From contig NC_089220.1 of assembly GCF_963924675.1 (NCBI RefSeq), positions 115,956,697-116,020,696 of the forward strand: a stretch of DNA of 64,000 nt, written 5' to 3'. This DNA is from Phocoena phocoena (Eukaryota; Chordata; Mammalia; Artiodactyla; Phocoenidae). Below the pieces are notes generated by a model, which saw nothing but the letters and a program-made list of their open reading frames with translations, made no database searches and had not been told where the DNA came from. The translations under genes were made by a program, and so were the position numbers. Positions 36,401 through 47,900 of this stretch are shown piece by piece (the first letter of the stretch is position 1; each line of letters begins with the position of its first letter).

Positions 36401-39400
36401 CCCCACCCATTGGGCTCTGGACTGGTCAAGCTTCACACCCCAGCCAGCTCCAGTGAACCAGGTTCTGAGGTTCTGGAATTCTCTTTTTAGCCCTCTGAGA
36501 CCATCCCCCAGCTCAGCACTTGCGTCCTCCAGCTCTCTTCACTCCCACTCCAGTCTGGCCAAGGGAAGTCTGGGAGATCAATAATGGGGGGATTTCAGGC
36601 TTCCTCACCCTCCTTCTCTGCCCCTTCCCCCCTCCTTCCCCCTCCCAGACTGGAAGCTCCTGAGGGCAGGCCCGGCTGCTTGGTCCCCAGCCTCTCCCAC
36701 AGAGGGGCGGAGCTTGGAATGAGCACGTGTGTAAAGGCGTGGAATCCAGCGCAACAGGGAAGCAGGACAGAGAGGAAAGGAGCCACACTGGTTTAAGCAG
36801 CTTCTCCACGCCCCACCACCCCAGGCCGTCGTAAGTCAGAGGTTACCTTGGGTGACACCGGACACTCTGCCCTGTGCCAGACCTGGACCCCCAGATGAGC
36901 CCAGGACAGCACGCTGCCAAGCAGGTGTGCGGCTCCATGGCTGACCGTGGCACAGACAGCCAGGGGATAGTAGAGGGCAGGGTAATAGAGCAGAGCCAGT
37001 ATCTTCCACGGCCCTGGAAGGCAAGACAGGCCGAGAGACACAGGATGGAGGGGCAGATGTGGGGCCTGGGTCCAACCCACCCAAGCTTCTCTCCTGTCTC
37101 CATCTTCCCAGCCCCTCAGCTGATTCCGTGGGCAAGAGCCCTGCACGCAAATCCAGGCTCTGACTAGTATCAGCTCTGTGATCTTGGGCAAGTTACCTCT
37201 TGGAGTCTCAGTTTCCCCGTCTGTAAAATGGAAATAATATATAGTACATTAGCAAAGGTAAAATGAGAAGGTATGTGTACAGTGCCTTAGCCCAGTGCCT
37301 GAGTTAGTACTCAATAAATTAGGCTACTATTTTATTACTCTTCCCTTCTCTGACCCTCAGCACCTGCCACTGTAAAATGGGGCGAATATCTGCATTTTGT
37401 GGAGTTGCTGTGAGGATCGGATCATCTAAGGAGGTCATGTTGCAGGGTGGTGGTTCCTCTGGATGGCAGCTGTCCTTCTTACCATCACCTCCTTGAGCCC
37501 AGCTCAAGTCTCCAGGACCCCTCCCCGCACCCCTCCCCACCCTTCTTCATGCTCACACGGGACTGGGCTGTCTGGGGGACTCAGCCTGTGCTCCCTCCCT
37601 CCCGAGGGTAGGATTTGCACAAGAGCAGAGAGGGCAGTATTGACTCAGGACAGAGCAATAGAGGTTTCAGGCACTGTGGTGGGACAGTTGGGGAGGGCAA
37701 TGGGACAGCGTCTTCTGGTCTATGGCTCATGACTGGAATGGGGAGCCCCAGTACTCTGGATTCCCACCTGCCCCCTCCCATCAATCCAGCCCAGGGCCTC
37801 AGCTGTGCTGGGTACCTTGGTCGGGTGGTAAGGCGAGAGTCAGGAAAGGCAGTGGGTCCTCAGTGGGGAGCAGCAAGCACAGGGAGCTGAAGAGGACCGT
37901 GAAGACGGCGGCAGGCACGGTCCAGGGCCTGTCCCCAGCCAAGAAGTCCACAGGGCTGGTGCAGAGGCGGGGGCAGGACAGGGGGGAGTTGCTCAGGCCC
38001 TGCACACCCATTACCACACACCGAGTTCCATAAACCAGGGAGGTGGAGTCAGTTCCACTTTCCAGATGGGGAAACTGAGGCCCCTTCGTGTATTCATTCC
38101 ACAGATGTCTGTGTAGTGCCTCCTATGTAACCAGATCTGGGCCCTGTGGCAAAGTGACTCAGGAACATCCCCTGCCCCACCCCCTGCAACAGGCAGACAC
38201 AGAAGGAACAAGCCTGAGCACTGCTCCCCCCAACCCCGCCCACTCTGGAAGCTTCAGGAAACAGCCGCCTCCACGCTAATCGGTCTGTCTGGGCTGGCTG
38301 ACCTTCAGAGAGCTGGAGAGTCACAACATCCTTATGCAACAGCCGCCACCCTGGCCTGGGAGTGGCCCTGGGGCAGAGGGCAGACAGCGGGCATGGCTGT
38401 CCCAGGCATCACCCTCTGGGCTCAGGGCAAAAGCCACTCAGACGCTCTGCTTCTGTGCTCCAGTTTGCCTTCATGCCCTGAGGGCTCCATCCTGCTTTGG
38501 TCTCCCCCAGGCCCTCCCCCAGGCAGGGCACACTCTTTCCTGGGCCAGCCAGTGTGGCAGAAACCCCAGGCTAGTTCCTCACAAAACCAACATGGCAGGC
38601 CCCACCTCAGTGTGCGGCCCAGGCCTGGGGTGCAAGACTGTCTACACTGGGGCTCCACCTACCACCTCCCCCAGGCCTTTGGTCTCTCCCACACAAGGCT
38701 GCCCGGTCCTGTCTCCTCAGGGTCATCCCCGTCCCAGATTCTGGGGTTGCTGGGCTGAAGGAGACGGGGAGAAAATTTCAGCCAGAGGGACTGCAGGGCA
38801 ATCCCTCATAAATCTGCCTTGAAGCATCAGGGTCCAGGTAACACCCTCAGGGAAATGAGGCTCAAGATGGCATGGAGAGGGGCTTCCCTGGTGGCGCAGT
38901 GGTTAAGAATCCGCACCACGACTACTGAGCCTGTGCCCTAGAGCCCGCGAGCCACAACTACTGAAGCCCGTGTGCCTAGAGCCCGTGCTCCACAGCAAGA
39001 GACGCCACCGCAACGAGAAGCCCGGGCTCCGCAATGAAGAGCAGGCCCTGCTGGCCGCAACTAGAGAAAGCCCGCGCACAGCAACGAAGACCCAACACAG
39101 ACAAAATATTAAAAAAAAAAAAAAAAAAAGACAGTGTGGAGTGATCACGGCCTGTCGAGACCATGGACTGCCTGAGGGGGTGTGTTTTAGAGCTGGGCCC
39201 TCTTGGGCTCCGTCTCCCTGGGGTCTGGAACAGGAGTGGGTGCATCTGAATGGGTCCCTCTCCTTCCCTCAGGAGGTCCCAACTAAGCCTGGAGATCTGG
39301 GTGGGGATGGGGAGACCCCCTAGACTGAGAGAGTTTGGGGTGTCCCAGAGGCCAGAGCTGGCTTCTAGGTACCTAACAAGCCACCACCCTCCCAGAGTGG

Positions 39401-42400
39401 CCCTGTCAGCTGGGCCCCCTGAGCGGTGGTGCCCAGGCCAAGGCACCAACCTGGGGAGCCCAGGCCTGCCGTGCCCACAGTGGGGCCAGAGCTGACGGCG
39501 CTTCACCAGCATGGCCAGCAGCAGCAACACGAGGATCTGAAAGGAGAGCACAGAGGAGGGCTCGGGTGCCCAGGCCTTCCCTGAGGGGCTGAGTCAGGGC
39601 ACTCAATCCCAGGACCCCCTACCCCACAGTGCACACTCCTGCAGCAACTGGGGACTGGCTAGGAGGTGACAGAAGTTTGAAAGGTTGGTCTGCATCCTGG
39701 TTTGGGTCCCCCGGTACCCACTCCCATATTTGGGATCCCCGAGTCTCCCTTCACCAGCGCCAGCAAAGAACACATATCCCCCTGTTCAGGCTGGCAGTAG
39801 GCGGCAAGCCAGTTGGGACTCACCGACAGCACGGCCAGGCAGGCGTGGTAGAGGCCGGGTGGTACGCTGGGGTGGCAGGAGGGTACCAGCCTGCAGAGTG
39901 AGTGAAGGCTGGGTCAGGCCGAGGTAGGGAAACCCCAGGTGTGCAGCCCTGTCTGGGGTTCCAGGCTGTCTATACTGGGGCTCCACACACCACCTCCCTT
40001 GACCCTCTGATCTCTCCTAGACAGTTCACCTTCTCAGGGCCATTCTGGGCCTCTGATGACCCTGAAGTGTGCCGGTCCCATGCCCAGCTCTGAGGTTACA
40101 AGGCTGAAGGAGACAGGGGGCTCCCAGGGGAAGACATGGGGGAAACAGAATGGGCCAGCTTGGCCTTTCTATCCATCAAGGCCCACTTCATTCCTCCCTC
40201 CTCCAGGAAGCCTCCCTGACTGCTCCAGGCCTCAGATCTCTCCTCAAAACTGTGGCTGAGCATACTGCCTGGGTCCGGCAATCAGCAATTGGTCCTATGA
40301 TTTGTCCTTCACTCACTGGAATCCAAGTTTGGTCTGTGTCTCTGACTGGAATGATCTACCTTGGTTTTCCAGGATTTATGTCTCTTCATTACCTGTTTTA
40401 TTAAGGGCTGAGTCACGTGGCAGAGGGAGGTATCAGGTAGAAGCCCTGAGCTCAGGGCTGGACGTGAACCTGGAAGAGCTGATAGGACTGGGTTCCTGGG
40501 GCAGGGGTAGACCTCTGGGTTTGCCCAGTTGGAGCCTGGGAGCGCCAGAAGGAGGTAACCAGTGTGGGCAAGGCCACCAAGTTCTGGTGGGTGAGGCATT
40601 AGAGGAAGCCCTGCAGCTGCGCCCTCCCTGCCGCAGGCGGGGCTCACCCACCCAGCTGGGCTCCTTCCTGCTGTGTGGAAAAGAGGGATCCCAACGGTGA
40701 GCCTGAGTACTCTGTGCTGGAACACCCCGAGCTTAGAAATCCCAGAGAGTGAGAAGCAGGAAAGAACCCGGTCACATGGGCTTGTCCTTGGGGTGGAGGG
40801 ACAGAAGAAATCTGTTTTGTGCAATTTCTTGGCCAGGGCAGAGCCAGCCTCTTCCCAAAGCAGTAGAGTTGGTGCCATGTAGGGGATCAGGTTCCTGCTG
40901 TCTGAGCTCAGGCCTCACACTCCCCACTTGCAACTCTGAGGCATTTTACTCGAGTATGTGGGGTGGGGTTTGGGTGAGGCAGGGCCCCTCACCAGCCCCA
41001 AGAGTTCAGAACCACCACTCCAGGCCCTCTCAGCCTGCATCTCATCACCTGACAAAGTCCTACTCAATCCTGCACCCCCCACCAGGCCCAGCCAGGGCAG
41101 GGGCTCCTTAAACTGTCCCTGGAGCAGCCTATTTCCCACTCAACCCAGACCAGGAGCCACCCTCACCTCCATGGACCCCCTCCAGGGCCCTGTCTGGGGG
41201 CATCTCTGGCCCTTTCTGTACCACCCAGGGACCCCATCTACCCTTTACTTAGCTCAGTTTGGCTGAGGCTCGTGGCCCCTCAAATGTTTGAGGTCTGAGC
41301 GACAGAAATTTGGCTGAGCAAATGTTTGGCTGACAGCTCGTGGACCCATGTTTCGTGCTGTGGGACAGGCAGGATGGCACAGACGCAGAGAACGCTGTGT
41401 CAGGGAGGGTGGGCGCTTGATCCTTGAGGGGCCACAAGCACATGCTAACGGATGTAGAAAAGGGAGAGAAATTTGGGGCAAGGCCTCAGAGGGGGTGGTA
41501 TTTGAGTTTGAAAGATGGTGGCATCTCTTTAGGCAAATAAGGGGCAAGGGAGCTCCATGTAGAGGAAACAGCATGAGAAAGTGGAGTGACAGGCAGTAGA
41601 CAGTGAGGCTGGGGCCAGGCAAGGTTTTCAGCTTGATTACAGCGCAGAGGGCAGGCTGAGAGCCGGTAATAGCAGGCATGAGAGGCACTAGGGAGCCACT
41701 GAGGGCGTCTGAGCAGGACAGTGTTCTAGATTTTAGGAGATTTCTGTGGCTAGATTTGAATAACAACAACAACAGTAACTAGTATTGACTAAGCATCGCG
41801 TAAGTGCCAGGCACTTTCTATGTATTAACTCAGTTAATTACCTAAGAGGTGGGTGCTATTAGTATCCCCCTTGCCTAGATAAGGAGACCAAGGCTCAGAG
41901 AGGCTAGGTATCTTGCCCACATCACACAGCTAGTAAAGCGCCAGAGCCAGAATTCGAACTGAGGGTAGTCTGACCTCAGCAGCCGCGTGTGACCAGGATG
42001 TGAGAGGCAAGGAGTACGTGGAGGAAGATATTAAGTTGAACCACATGAAGCTGCCATTTCTTTCCATCAAAAACAGTTGAGTATCAGCATTTTCAGATGG
42101 TTCAGCATAAACAGTCACGGGGGAGCGGGAATGTCAGGCAGTATCTCAGCGGTATTTAGGTGGAAGACTTTACATGCCTTAATGTAGAGGAGCAGAGAGA
42201 AGGGGAGTTTCTGGGATGACTGTAGGCTTCTGGGCCTTATTCCAAGACGAAGAGTGAGGACAGAGTCCAATGGAACCCAAGGAAGCTGAGGCTCGGTCTT
42301 GGGCAATTCAGAGGTGGTGACGGGCACTCAGGGACAGAGGCCGGCCTGCAGTATGGTGAGGACACTGAGACGGAGAAGAAGCAAGGCAACTGTTTCTAGA

Positions 42401-44919
42401 AGTTTGGCTCTGAGGTAGAGGTTGCAAAGGGCCCCATCCAGAAGGGAGGGCAGAACACATCTGTGTGGGTGAGAGGGAAAGGCTGACTGTCTGGGGTGGG
42501 GGTCTGTGGTCCCCGGGGGGCCTGGAACCCTGCTGCCTGACCCTCTCCCTGCTCCCACAGCAGAAGAACCTGCAGGTCACCCTGGCGTTGACCTCTCTTG
42601 GTGGGAGGGCAGGCCATGAAGGAAGCCTCCCAATTCCGCCTTCCAGGCAGCCCTTTGAAGTGGTGGGGAGGTGACTGACATCCTGGACAGCTGCCACAGA
42701 TGTATTTGTATCCCCAGGCTCTGGCTGGGAAGCTCGGTATTGATGATAAGAGTGGATGACACATGAGCACATGGCAAGTAGGGCCCATAACCTGACCAGA
42801 GGAGCCTGTGGGGATAGAAAAGAGCCAGCTCGGCTTATACACATCAATCCTATGTCCACAGAAGACCCCAGACAGTGTGCATCCCATCGCCATCAGACTC
42901 ACCCCCGCCCCCAACCTCTCCGACCAGGTCCTGGTGCCAAGGGGGCACTTGGATAAATGTGACCAGGAGATTGAGTCCATCCCAGACACTGTCACCAGTG
43001 TCCACCACCTCGACTCCAGCCTGCTGGGGCGCGCTGAGGTACAAGGGGGACCACTGTGCAGAGCTCCTCAAAGCTTTGGTGCACCACCTCGCCGGGGTGT
43101 CTGACTCACACAGGGAGAAGTGAGTCCAAGTTTGCCTCCTTGGGATTCCGCTGGGATCCCAGCTTCCCACTCCCACCTTTGGCAGGAAGTTCGACTTGGT
43201 TTGGCCAAGTAAGTAGATTCAAACAAAGCTCTTCGTTCTTACCTGCAGTGGGAGAAGGGAGCTACAAATTCTAGATGACACCCACCTTAGGAGTGGTACT
43301 GCTCATCACCTAGTCCCTGCCATGCACCCAACTTTATTCTAAGGCCATATCTAAATACCTGAGCCACAGAGCTGGCTGCAGGCACCTGGCCCCAGCCAAT
43401 GCCTGGGCCCTGAAGTGGCTAAGGACACAGCTTCAAATTAGGGCTTTAACTCAGGTCAGATTCTGTGTCCTCTTGGGGCTCCCAGGCCCCTCTCCATTCT
43501 GCTGCTTCTCCCACCTCACACATACACAGCAGGAACCTGGGGAGCCCTGGGCTTTCGAGTTCAGCCAGGGAAGGGGAAGAGGGCACCCTTTTGCTGACAG
43601 CAGGGCTGCTTTCCAGGTGGTCAGAACCCTGAGTCCTCCAAACAACATCACCTTCCCCCAGGCCTGGGTGGGGTCTCCATCCCTGCCGGGTGACCCCAGC
43701 CTGGCCAGGCCACAGCCCTGGCCTCTGGGGAGGCACGCGAGCATTTTTCCCTTCTCCAGTTTTGGTTGTTGATGGAGAACAGATGTGCACACATCTGGCT
43801 CGGCAACCCCCAGCCTCACCTTTCTAGTTCCGCAAACCTTCAGACAGAGAAGGGAGGTAGGGGATGGGGCCGAGGCCAGGGACAACAAGGGGAGAACTGG
43901 GCTCTGGGGCCCACGCAGGCAAGGAGTCCTTGGCAGCATGGGGGCACAAGGAGGCCCAGCTCCTCCACCAGGGTACCCAGACTAAACAAAGATAGAAGGG
44001 ATCTGGGCAGAGGCGGCTGTGGGCCGAGTCCTCAGGCCACACTGGGCTGGGCTGAGGCCGCCTCCCTCCCCTGGGCTGCCCGAGCACTCCTGCTGAAGAG
44101 AACAGGGCCTCCTCAGCTTCACGGAGCCTCACACCAGCCAAAGCCAACCAGGGCGGCATGTTTCCTCAGGCCTCCCCCTGCCCCAGGCCTGCCCAGAGAA
44201 CCTGACGCTTGCTAACAGCACACCCCAGATGGTCACCACAGGGGCCAGTAACACCTTGAAGGCAGGCCTGACTCCCTCAACCACTCACCCAGGACTCTCC
44301 ACCCTGGTTACAGGCCAGAGTCACCCAGGGAGCCACCACAGCCCAGCTGGATCTGAGTTTGCAAGGATGGGGCCCAGGAATCTGTTTTTTAAACACACCA
44401 CAGGGAATTCCCTGGCGGTCCAGTGGTTAGGACTCAGTGCTCTCACTGCCAGGGCCGGGGTTCAGTCCCTGGTCAGGGAACTAAGATCCCACAAGCCGTG
44501 TGGCACAGCCCCCAAAAATAAAATAAAGTCAAAAAAACAAACACACCGCACAGGTGCTTTTTAGGTGACTAGCCTGGCCCAGGTCCTCCACCTCAAGTTT
44601 CTTAACACCAGCACAAAGGCTGTTCTCACCTAACAGGCGAGGAGACTGAAGCCCAGAGAGGCTGTGACTTGCCAAGGGTTCACACAGCAAATGAGCGGCA
44701 GAGCCCCTCTTAGCAGCCCTCGCTCAGAGTCTTCCCCACACCCCCCATCAGTAACCTGCCACACCCCATGCGCTGGCCGACAGGGCCAGGGGTTCCGACT
44801 CACCCTTCCGGCTCAAGCTCCTGGCCACCCTGGGGCTCGTCGATGTACCAGCTGCCGTAGGAGTCATCGTCGTCTGTGGCCCCGGACGAGGTCTGGTTCC
44901 CTGCTGCCTGGGTCGACAT
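24257..44919 (-). CDS. STRA6: STRA6, RBP4 receptor for vitamin A uptake
   Basis: Seventeen coding exons, read right to left: 44804-44919, 39824-39890, 39451-39536, 37816-37955, 36847-37013, 35372-35494, 33589-33656, 33346-33422, 33014-33075, 31911-32073, 28910-28985, 27736-27869, 26484-26601, 26293-26394, 25483-25646, 25078-25227 and 24257-24426. Every intron is GT-AG. The exons sum to 1983 bases: 660 codons plus TGA, against 667 aa in human. Phases agree throughout and I see no stop or frameshift. The protein is multi-pass (nine transmembrane helices plus an intramembrane helix in the family), with an acidic extracellular N-terminus containing [13 protein letters not shown]. The RBP-binding segment SYLLAGFG is intact, and the C-terminal tail keeps YTLLHN, the family's phosphotyrosine site. 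STRA6 sits in the plasma membrane, binds RBP4-retinol, moves retinol into the cell and is retinoic-acid inducible. Assignment is from recalled sequence and gene order. Confidence 0.97.
26665..26890 (+). repeat. MIR-type SINE in STRA6 intron
   Basis: Typical MIR order is seen: 'gaactgggcagacctggtttcag', 'tagctgtgccaccttgagcaagttatttgacctctctgagcc' and 'gggctgtcgtgaggatccaatgagacagta'. It is ancient and diverged, and lies in the intron between exons 27736-27869 and 26484-26601. Confidence 0.75.
28986..31910. other. STRA6: STRA6 intron between exons 10 and 11
   Basis: The intron is about 2.9 kb. It contains a MIR fragment at about 30210-30310 ('attttgcaggtaggaagatggaggtccaaaggagtaaagtggcttgcccgggtcacacagctgg'). 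A second MIR-like piece lies near 30430-30560. I see no coding exon on either strand. Confidence 0.6.
31911..32073 (-). CDS. STRA6: STRA6 exon with the RBP-binding segment
   Basis: This exon encodes residues 303-356. The [14 protein letters not shown] stretch places Y328, G332 and G334 where the human Y336, G340 and G342 lie; those residues are known to be needed for RBP4 binding. All three are conserved, which supports a working receptor. Boundaries are CTTCCAG|GTGGCC and GGAAG|GTGAGG. Confidence 0.93.
32425..32815 (+). repeat. Two MIR-type SINE fragments around a poly-T run
   Basis: The first ('gaagctggacaggcctggattcaaattttggc...ctcagcctcaatttcctccatctgtaaaatgg') spans about 32438-32575. 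A T-rich run and GT-rich patch follow at 32580-32640. The second ('ctccatttcacagctaagctaattgtttcagg...aacttgcccaaggtcactcagg') spans about 32645-32815 in opposite MIR orientation. Confidence 0.7.
33657..35371. other. STRA6: STRA6 intron between exons 6 and 7
   Basis: The intron is about 1.7 kb. L2-like sequence with 'tagggcctggcacagggcaggtgcttagaagg' lies at about 34950-35115. No exon is seen. Confidence 0.5.
35990..36430 (+). repeat. Ancient interspersed repeats in STRA6 intron
   Basis: 'tttattgagagcttagtatgtgccaggtcctggc' at about 35976-36060 is the recurrent ancient repeat type. It is followed by L2-like sequence containing 'tgtccccttctggaatggcagctcttgggatgtcagggacttcatctgtcttgttcac'. Confidence 0.55.
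37150..37335 (+). repeat. MIR-type SINE in STRA6 intron
   Basis: 'ctctgtgatcttgggcaagttacctcttggagtctcagtttccccgtctgtaaaatgg' is the MIR core. It is followed by 'cagtgcctgagttagtactcaataaatt'. Confidence 0.75.
38881..39129 (+). mobile_element. CHR-type SINE in STRA6 intron 3
   Basis: A head GGGCTTCCCTGGTGGCGCAGTGGTTAAGAATCC is joined directly to the long-form body ('gactactgagcctgtgccctagagcccgcgagccacaac'), so part of the head region is deleted. The tail is an A run of about 19. It is antisense to STRA6 transcription and lies between exons 37816-37955 and 39451-39536, 320 bases from the latter. No clear target-site duplication is seen. Confidence 0.92.
41785..41990 (+). repeat. MIR-type SINE
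   Basis: 'gtgccaggcactttctatgtattaactcagttaattac' is followed by 'aaggagaccaaggctcagagaggctaggtatcttgcccacatcacacagctagtaaagcgcc'. This is a near-complete MIR in the first coding intron of STRA6. Confidence 0.8.
44404..44537 (+). mobile_element. Short tRNA-derived SINE in STRA6 intron
   Basis: GGAATTCCCTGGCGGTCCAGTGGTTAGGACTC begins the element and GGTTCAGTCCCTGGTCAGGGAACTAAGATCC is its core. The tail contains AAAATAAAATAAAG. The flanks share AAACACACC(GC)ACAG (44391-44403 and about 44539-44553), a duplication differing by two bases. It lies 270 bases from the first coding exon of STRA6 and antisense to it. Confidence 0.9.
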
Positions 44920-44965
44920 TCTCTGGCGCTTTTCCTCTGACCCCCAAACCAGAGGGAAAAAGCCA
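44804..44965 (-). CDS. STRA6: STRA6 first coding exon with start codon
   Basis: The ATG is the plus-strand CAT at 44917-44919; coding continues to 44804, where the donor GTGAGT follows. It encodes 38 residues plus two bases. A good acceptor (pyrimidine tract, then CATCTGTAG) at 44966-44974 suggests that the exon begins at 44965 with 46 bases of 5' UTR. At least one non-coding exon must then lie further right (above 45,000). The peptide has a DDDD run, where I recall the human protein having ED. Confidence 0.85.
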
Positions 44966-47900
44966 CTACAGATGTGAAAAGAGGCTTGTGGGGGGGGGGG
45001 GGCGAAGAAAGAAAACTCAAACAAAGAAACGTTTCTCTTTAATCCTAAAGGTTACTTTCTTGCTTTTAGCTCTCTGGGAAAAGCCCTCCTGGGAGTGAGG
45101 GCCTGGGCCGGCTGGCACAGGAGAAGGGGAAGGGCTTCTCCTGTCCCCTCCTGTCCCTTCCCGCCCAGTCTCGCGAGGTCCTGCAGGAGGTAGTTATCCC
45201 TTGGGGATGGTGCCCCCTCAGGGTCCTTGGGCTTTTGCTGGAGCACCCGTCTGTCTCTATGACTGGCCACCGGTAGGTTTTGACTCAAAGCACCATTTTC
45301 AAAGAAGTTTTGTCCAATCCAAGCTGCCCACAGAGAGCACCCCCTTCCTTCCCCCTCCTCAAGCCCACCCAGATGGACCCACAGACACACACTCAAGGAA
45401 GGACCAGGGAGGAAGGAGCTGCGGAGATGAAAGGGTGGGCGGGCAGCGGGCAGCGGGCGGGCTCAGCACAGTCTGCCGGCCCCTCCCAGCTGGACTCCCA
45501 GCCCCTTCCGCTCTCAGGGGTCCAGCCCAATCCCCCCTCTTTGTTCAGGCTCCCTCGAGACCATCCCCCAGCCTCAGCCTGCCCCTCGCTGGCCCCCTTG
45601 GGCCTCAGTGATGGGAACACACCGTGGTCCTCACAAGACCCCCTTCCGGAGGTGGAGGTCCGGCTCCATTGGCGGCCTGAGCCTGGGAGGAGTGCGGCCA
45701 GGAGGGCCGGCACCTGACTGCACGCACATACCTGCCTTCGGTGCCTGCCCCAAATCGCCCACACATCTGCAGGGCCTTACAGACAAGTCAGGCATTCCAG
45801 CAACCCAGGGAGACTGCTGGGCCAGGGCCAGAAGGAGGGGAGGGAGCCCGTCCATTCCTTCTCCTGGAGGAACATGTGTCTCACTGGTAAAATCTTTTTG
45901 TTTCTCCAACTTGATTTCACAAGGAGATAACTCACCACCACAAGGCAGAAATTAGTCCTTTAAACATGAACCAGACCCACGGGGAGGCAAGAACCCTGCC
46001 TGCCTCCTGTTCCTCCCGGAGTGTGGGGTGAGAGTGAGGGCGGGAGATGGAGGTTCCTCTCCCCGTCCTGGCCCCCAACCTGGGGTGGAGGTATGGCAAG
46101 ATGCAGACAAGGCAGAGAGCAGTTCTCAGGCCCCCTATCCCTGGGTGGGAGTCAGGCCCCCTGAAACTTTGAGGGCCCCTGTCCTTCCAATACCCCTCAG
46201 GGTGCCTGGGCCATGGCCCTACCCACCTAAGGCATTCATTCAACAAGCTTTTCAAAAGGACGTTCATCCATTTATTATTTTAACATAAATTAATTGAACA
46301 CCTACTTAGTGCCAGCACTGTTTGGGGTCCTGGGACGGGAGAGTCTACAGTTCAGGGGGACACAGCCAAGTAGGTAAATGACCTCGGATCTGAGGGTTAC
46401 AAAGGGAAGGCAAGGGAGTGCCCTGATGTACACCACAGGAAACGGAATTTGGTCTGAAAGAATGGGCGGCGGGGGTGGTGCGGTGTGTGTCTTGAAGAAA
46501 GAAACCTTTCAGTGGAGATCCCAGGGCAGGGAAAAGTCAGCTGTGCAGAGGGTGGAGTTGGTGGGTGGGGTGGGTAGTGGAGGGAAGCGTGTTCCTGATA
46601 GAGGGAACAGCATGAGGGATGCTCAGAGGGACAGAGCTTGAAATCCTAAAAGCTCCCCATCCAAATTCTGTAGCCAGGCTCACAAGGCCTTCCAGAATTA
46701 GGGTCTGAGGGCTCTGTTGGCTTTGGTTCCTCCCCCTCCTTCCCAAATGACCAGGAAGAGGGCTTCCTTCTTCCAGGAAGAGGGCTCTGGCCTCCCCTCT
46801 GCCACCCCACAGAGATGTCACCATCTGCTGACTCAGAGCTGAGCCTGAACTTTGTTTGATGCGACGCAGGAGCCCACACTGCCCATCTGATCCCAGGGAT
46901 CAGACCTGGCTAGGATCTCCTGAGGGCAGAGTTCTACCTCTTCTCCTCCTCATGCCTCCTTCCCCTGATGCACAGTACCCAGCACTGGGGCCACAGGGAC
47001 TTTCTAAACTGGGTTTGGCGAAGCCATTGCTTGTTCTGGTGACCATCGCTCCTCCATGGGCCTGTCCCGTGCAGCCTGCTGTTTCTCCAGCCAGGTTTCC
47101 AGAGCCCTGCATTCCCTTCACTGCTCAGGAGTCCTAGACCCATAGCTTAGGGAGCAACTCACTATCTGATTTTAAATCCCCCTCATGATTCCTCCAACAG
47201 TTGGAGTCCAGTCTGTGCCGGGGAGCTCACTCCCTCTACAAGGTGGAGAAGTTCATAGCTGGATAAATCCCTGTCCGAAACTGCTTTCTACCCTGCAGGG
47301 AGCGAGTCTGCCTCCTCAGTCTGGTTTGTTCATTCCCTCATTTATTCCACAGATGTTGACGGCATACCGATTATGGGCCAGGCAAGGTTCTCCACGCTGA
47401 GAATATAGCAGCGAGCAAGATAGATAAAGTCCTGTGCCCCAGGGAACCTCATGTGTAGTGGGGGGCAGGGGGGACAAAACATGTGTCATGTGTGCTGAGA
47501 GGGAAAATACAGTGGGATACGAGAGGAGAGACAGACAGACGGGAGTTGGCTATTTTAGGCAGGATGGTGAGGACAGGCACAGTCGAGAAGGTGATATTTG
47601 AGCAGACCCCTGAATGAAGGGGGGCGGTACCCATTCAGGCTGCCTGGAGGAGACTCCATCAGCCTCAGGGGCTACAGCAAGGCCGGCAGGGAGGGGCCCA
47701 AGCTAAGTCCAGGCACAGTCCCTTCCCCACTGCACTCTTCCCCGACCCAGACCCTGCTCTGCCCCCAAAGAGACCTCAAGTGGAGACAGCGCCTCCCCTC
47801 ATCCTCCCACCCCGGGCTAGCCCAGTGCCCATGGTGCCACCTCCGTCCTTACTGGGGAGATGCAGAGGCCACTTTCAGGGAGGCCCTAAGCAGAGGTGAG

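Larger units (their letters stand above)
39891..44803. other. STRA6: STRA6 first coding intron
   Basis: This 4.9-kb intron separates the first two coding exons. It holds an ancient repeat at about 41440-41780, a MIR at 41785-41990, further ancient repeat near 42100-42330, a short SINE at 44404 and a MIR remnant at about 44600-44700. The many open frames around 42300-43000 are chance GC-rich frames. Confidence 0.6.

Noticed and set aside
42308..42995. Long minus-strand frames inside the STRA6 first coding intron
   Set aside because: They are not part of the in-frame STRA6 exon chain and are not bounded by splice sites that keep phase.
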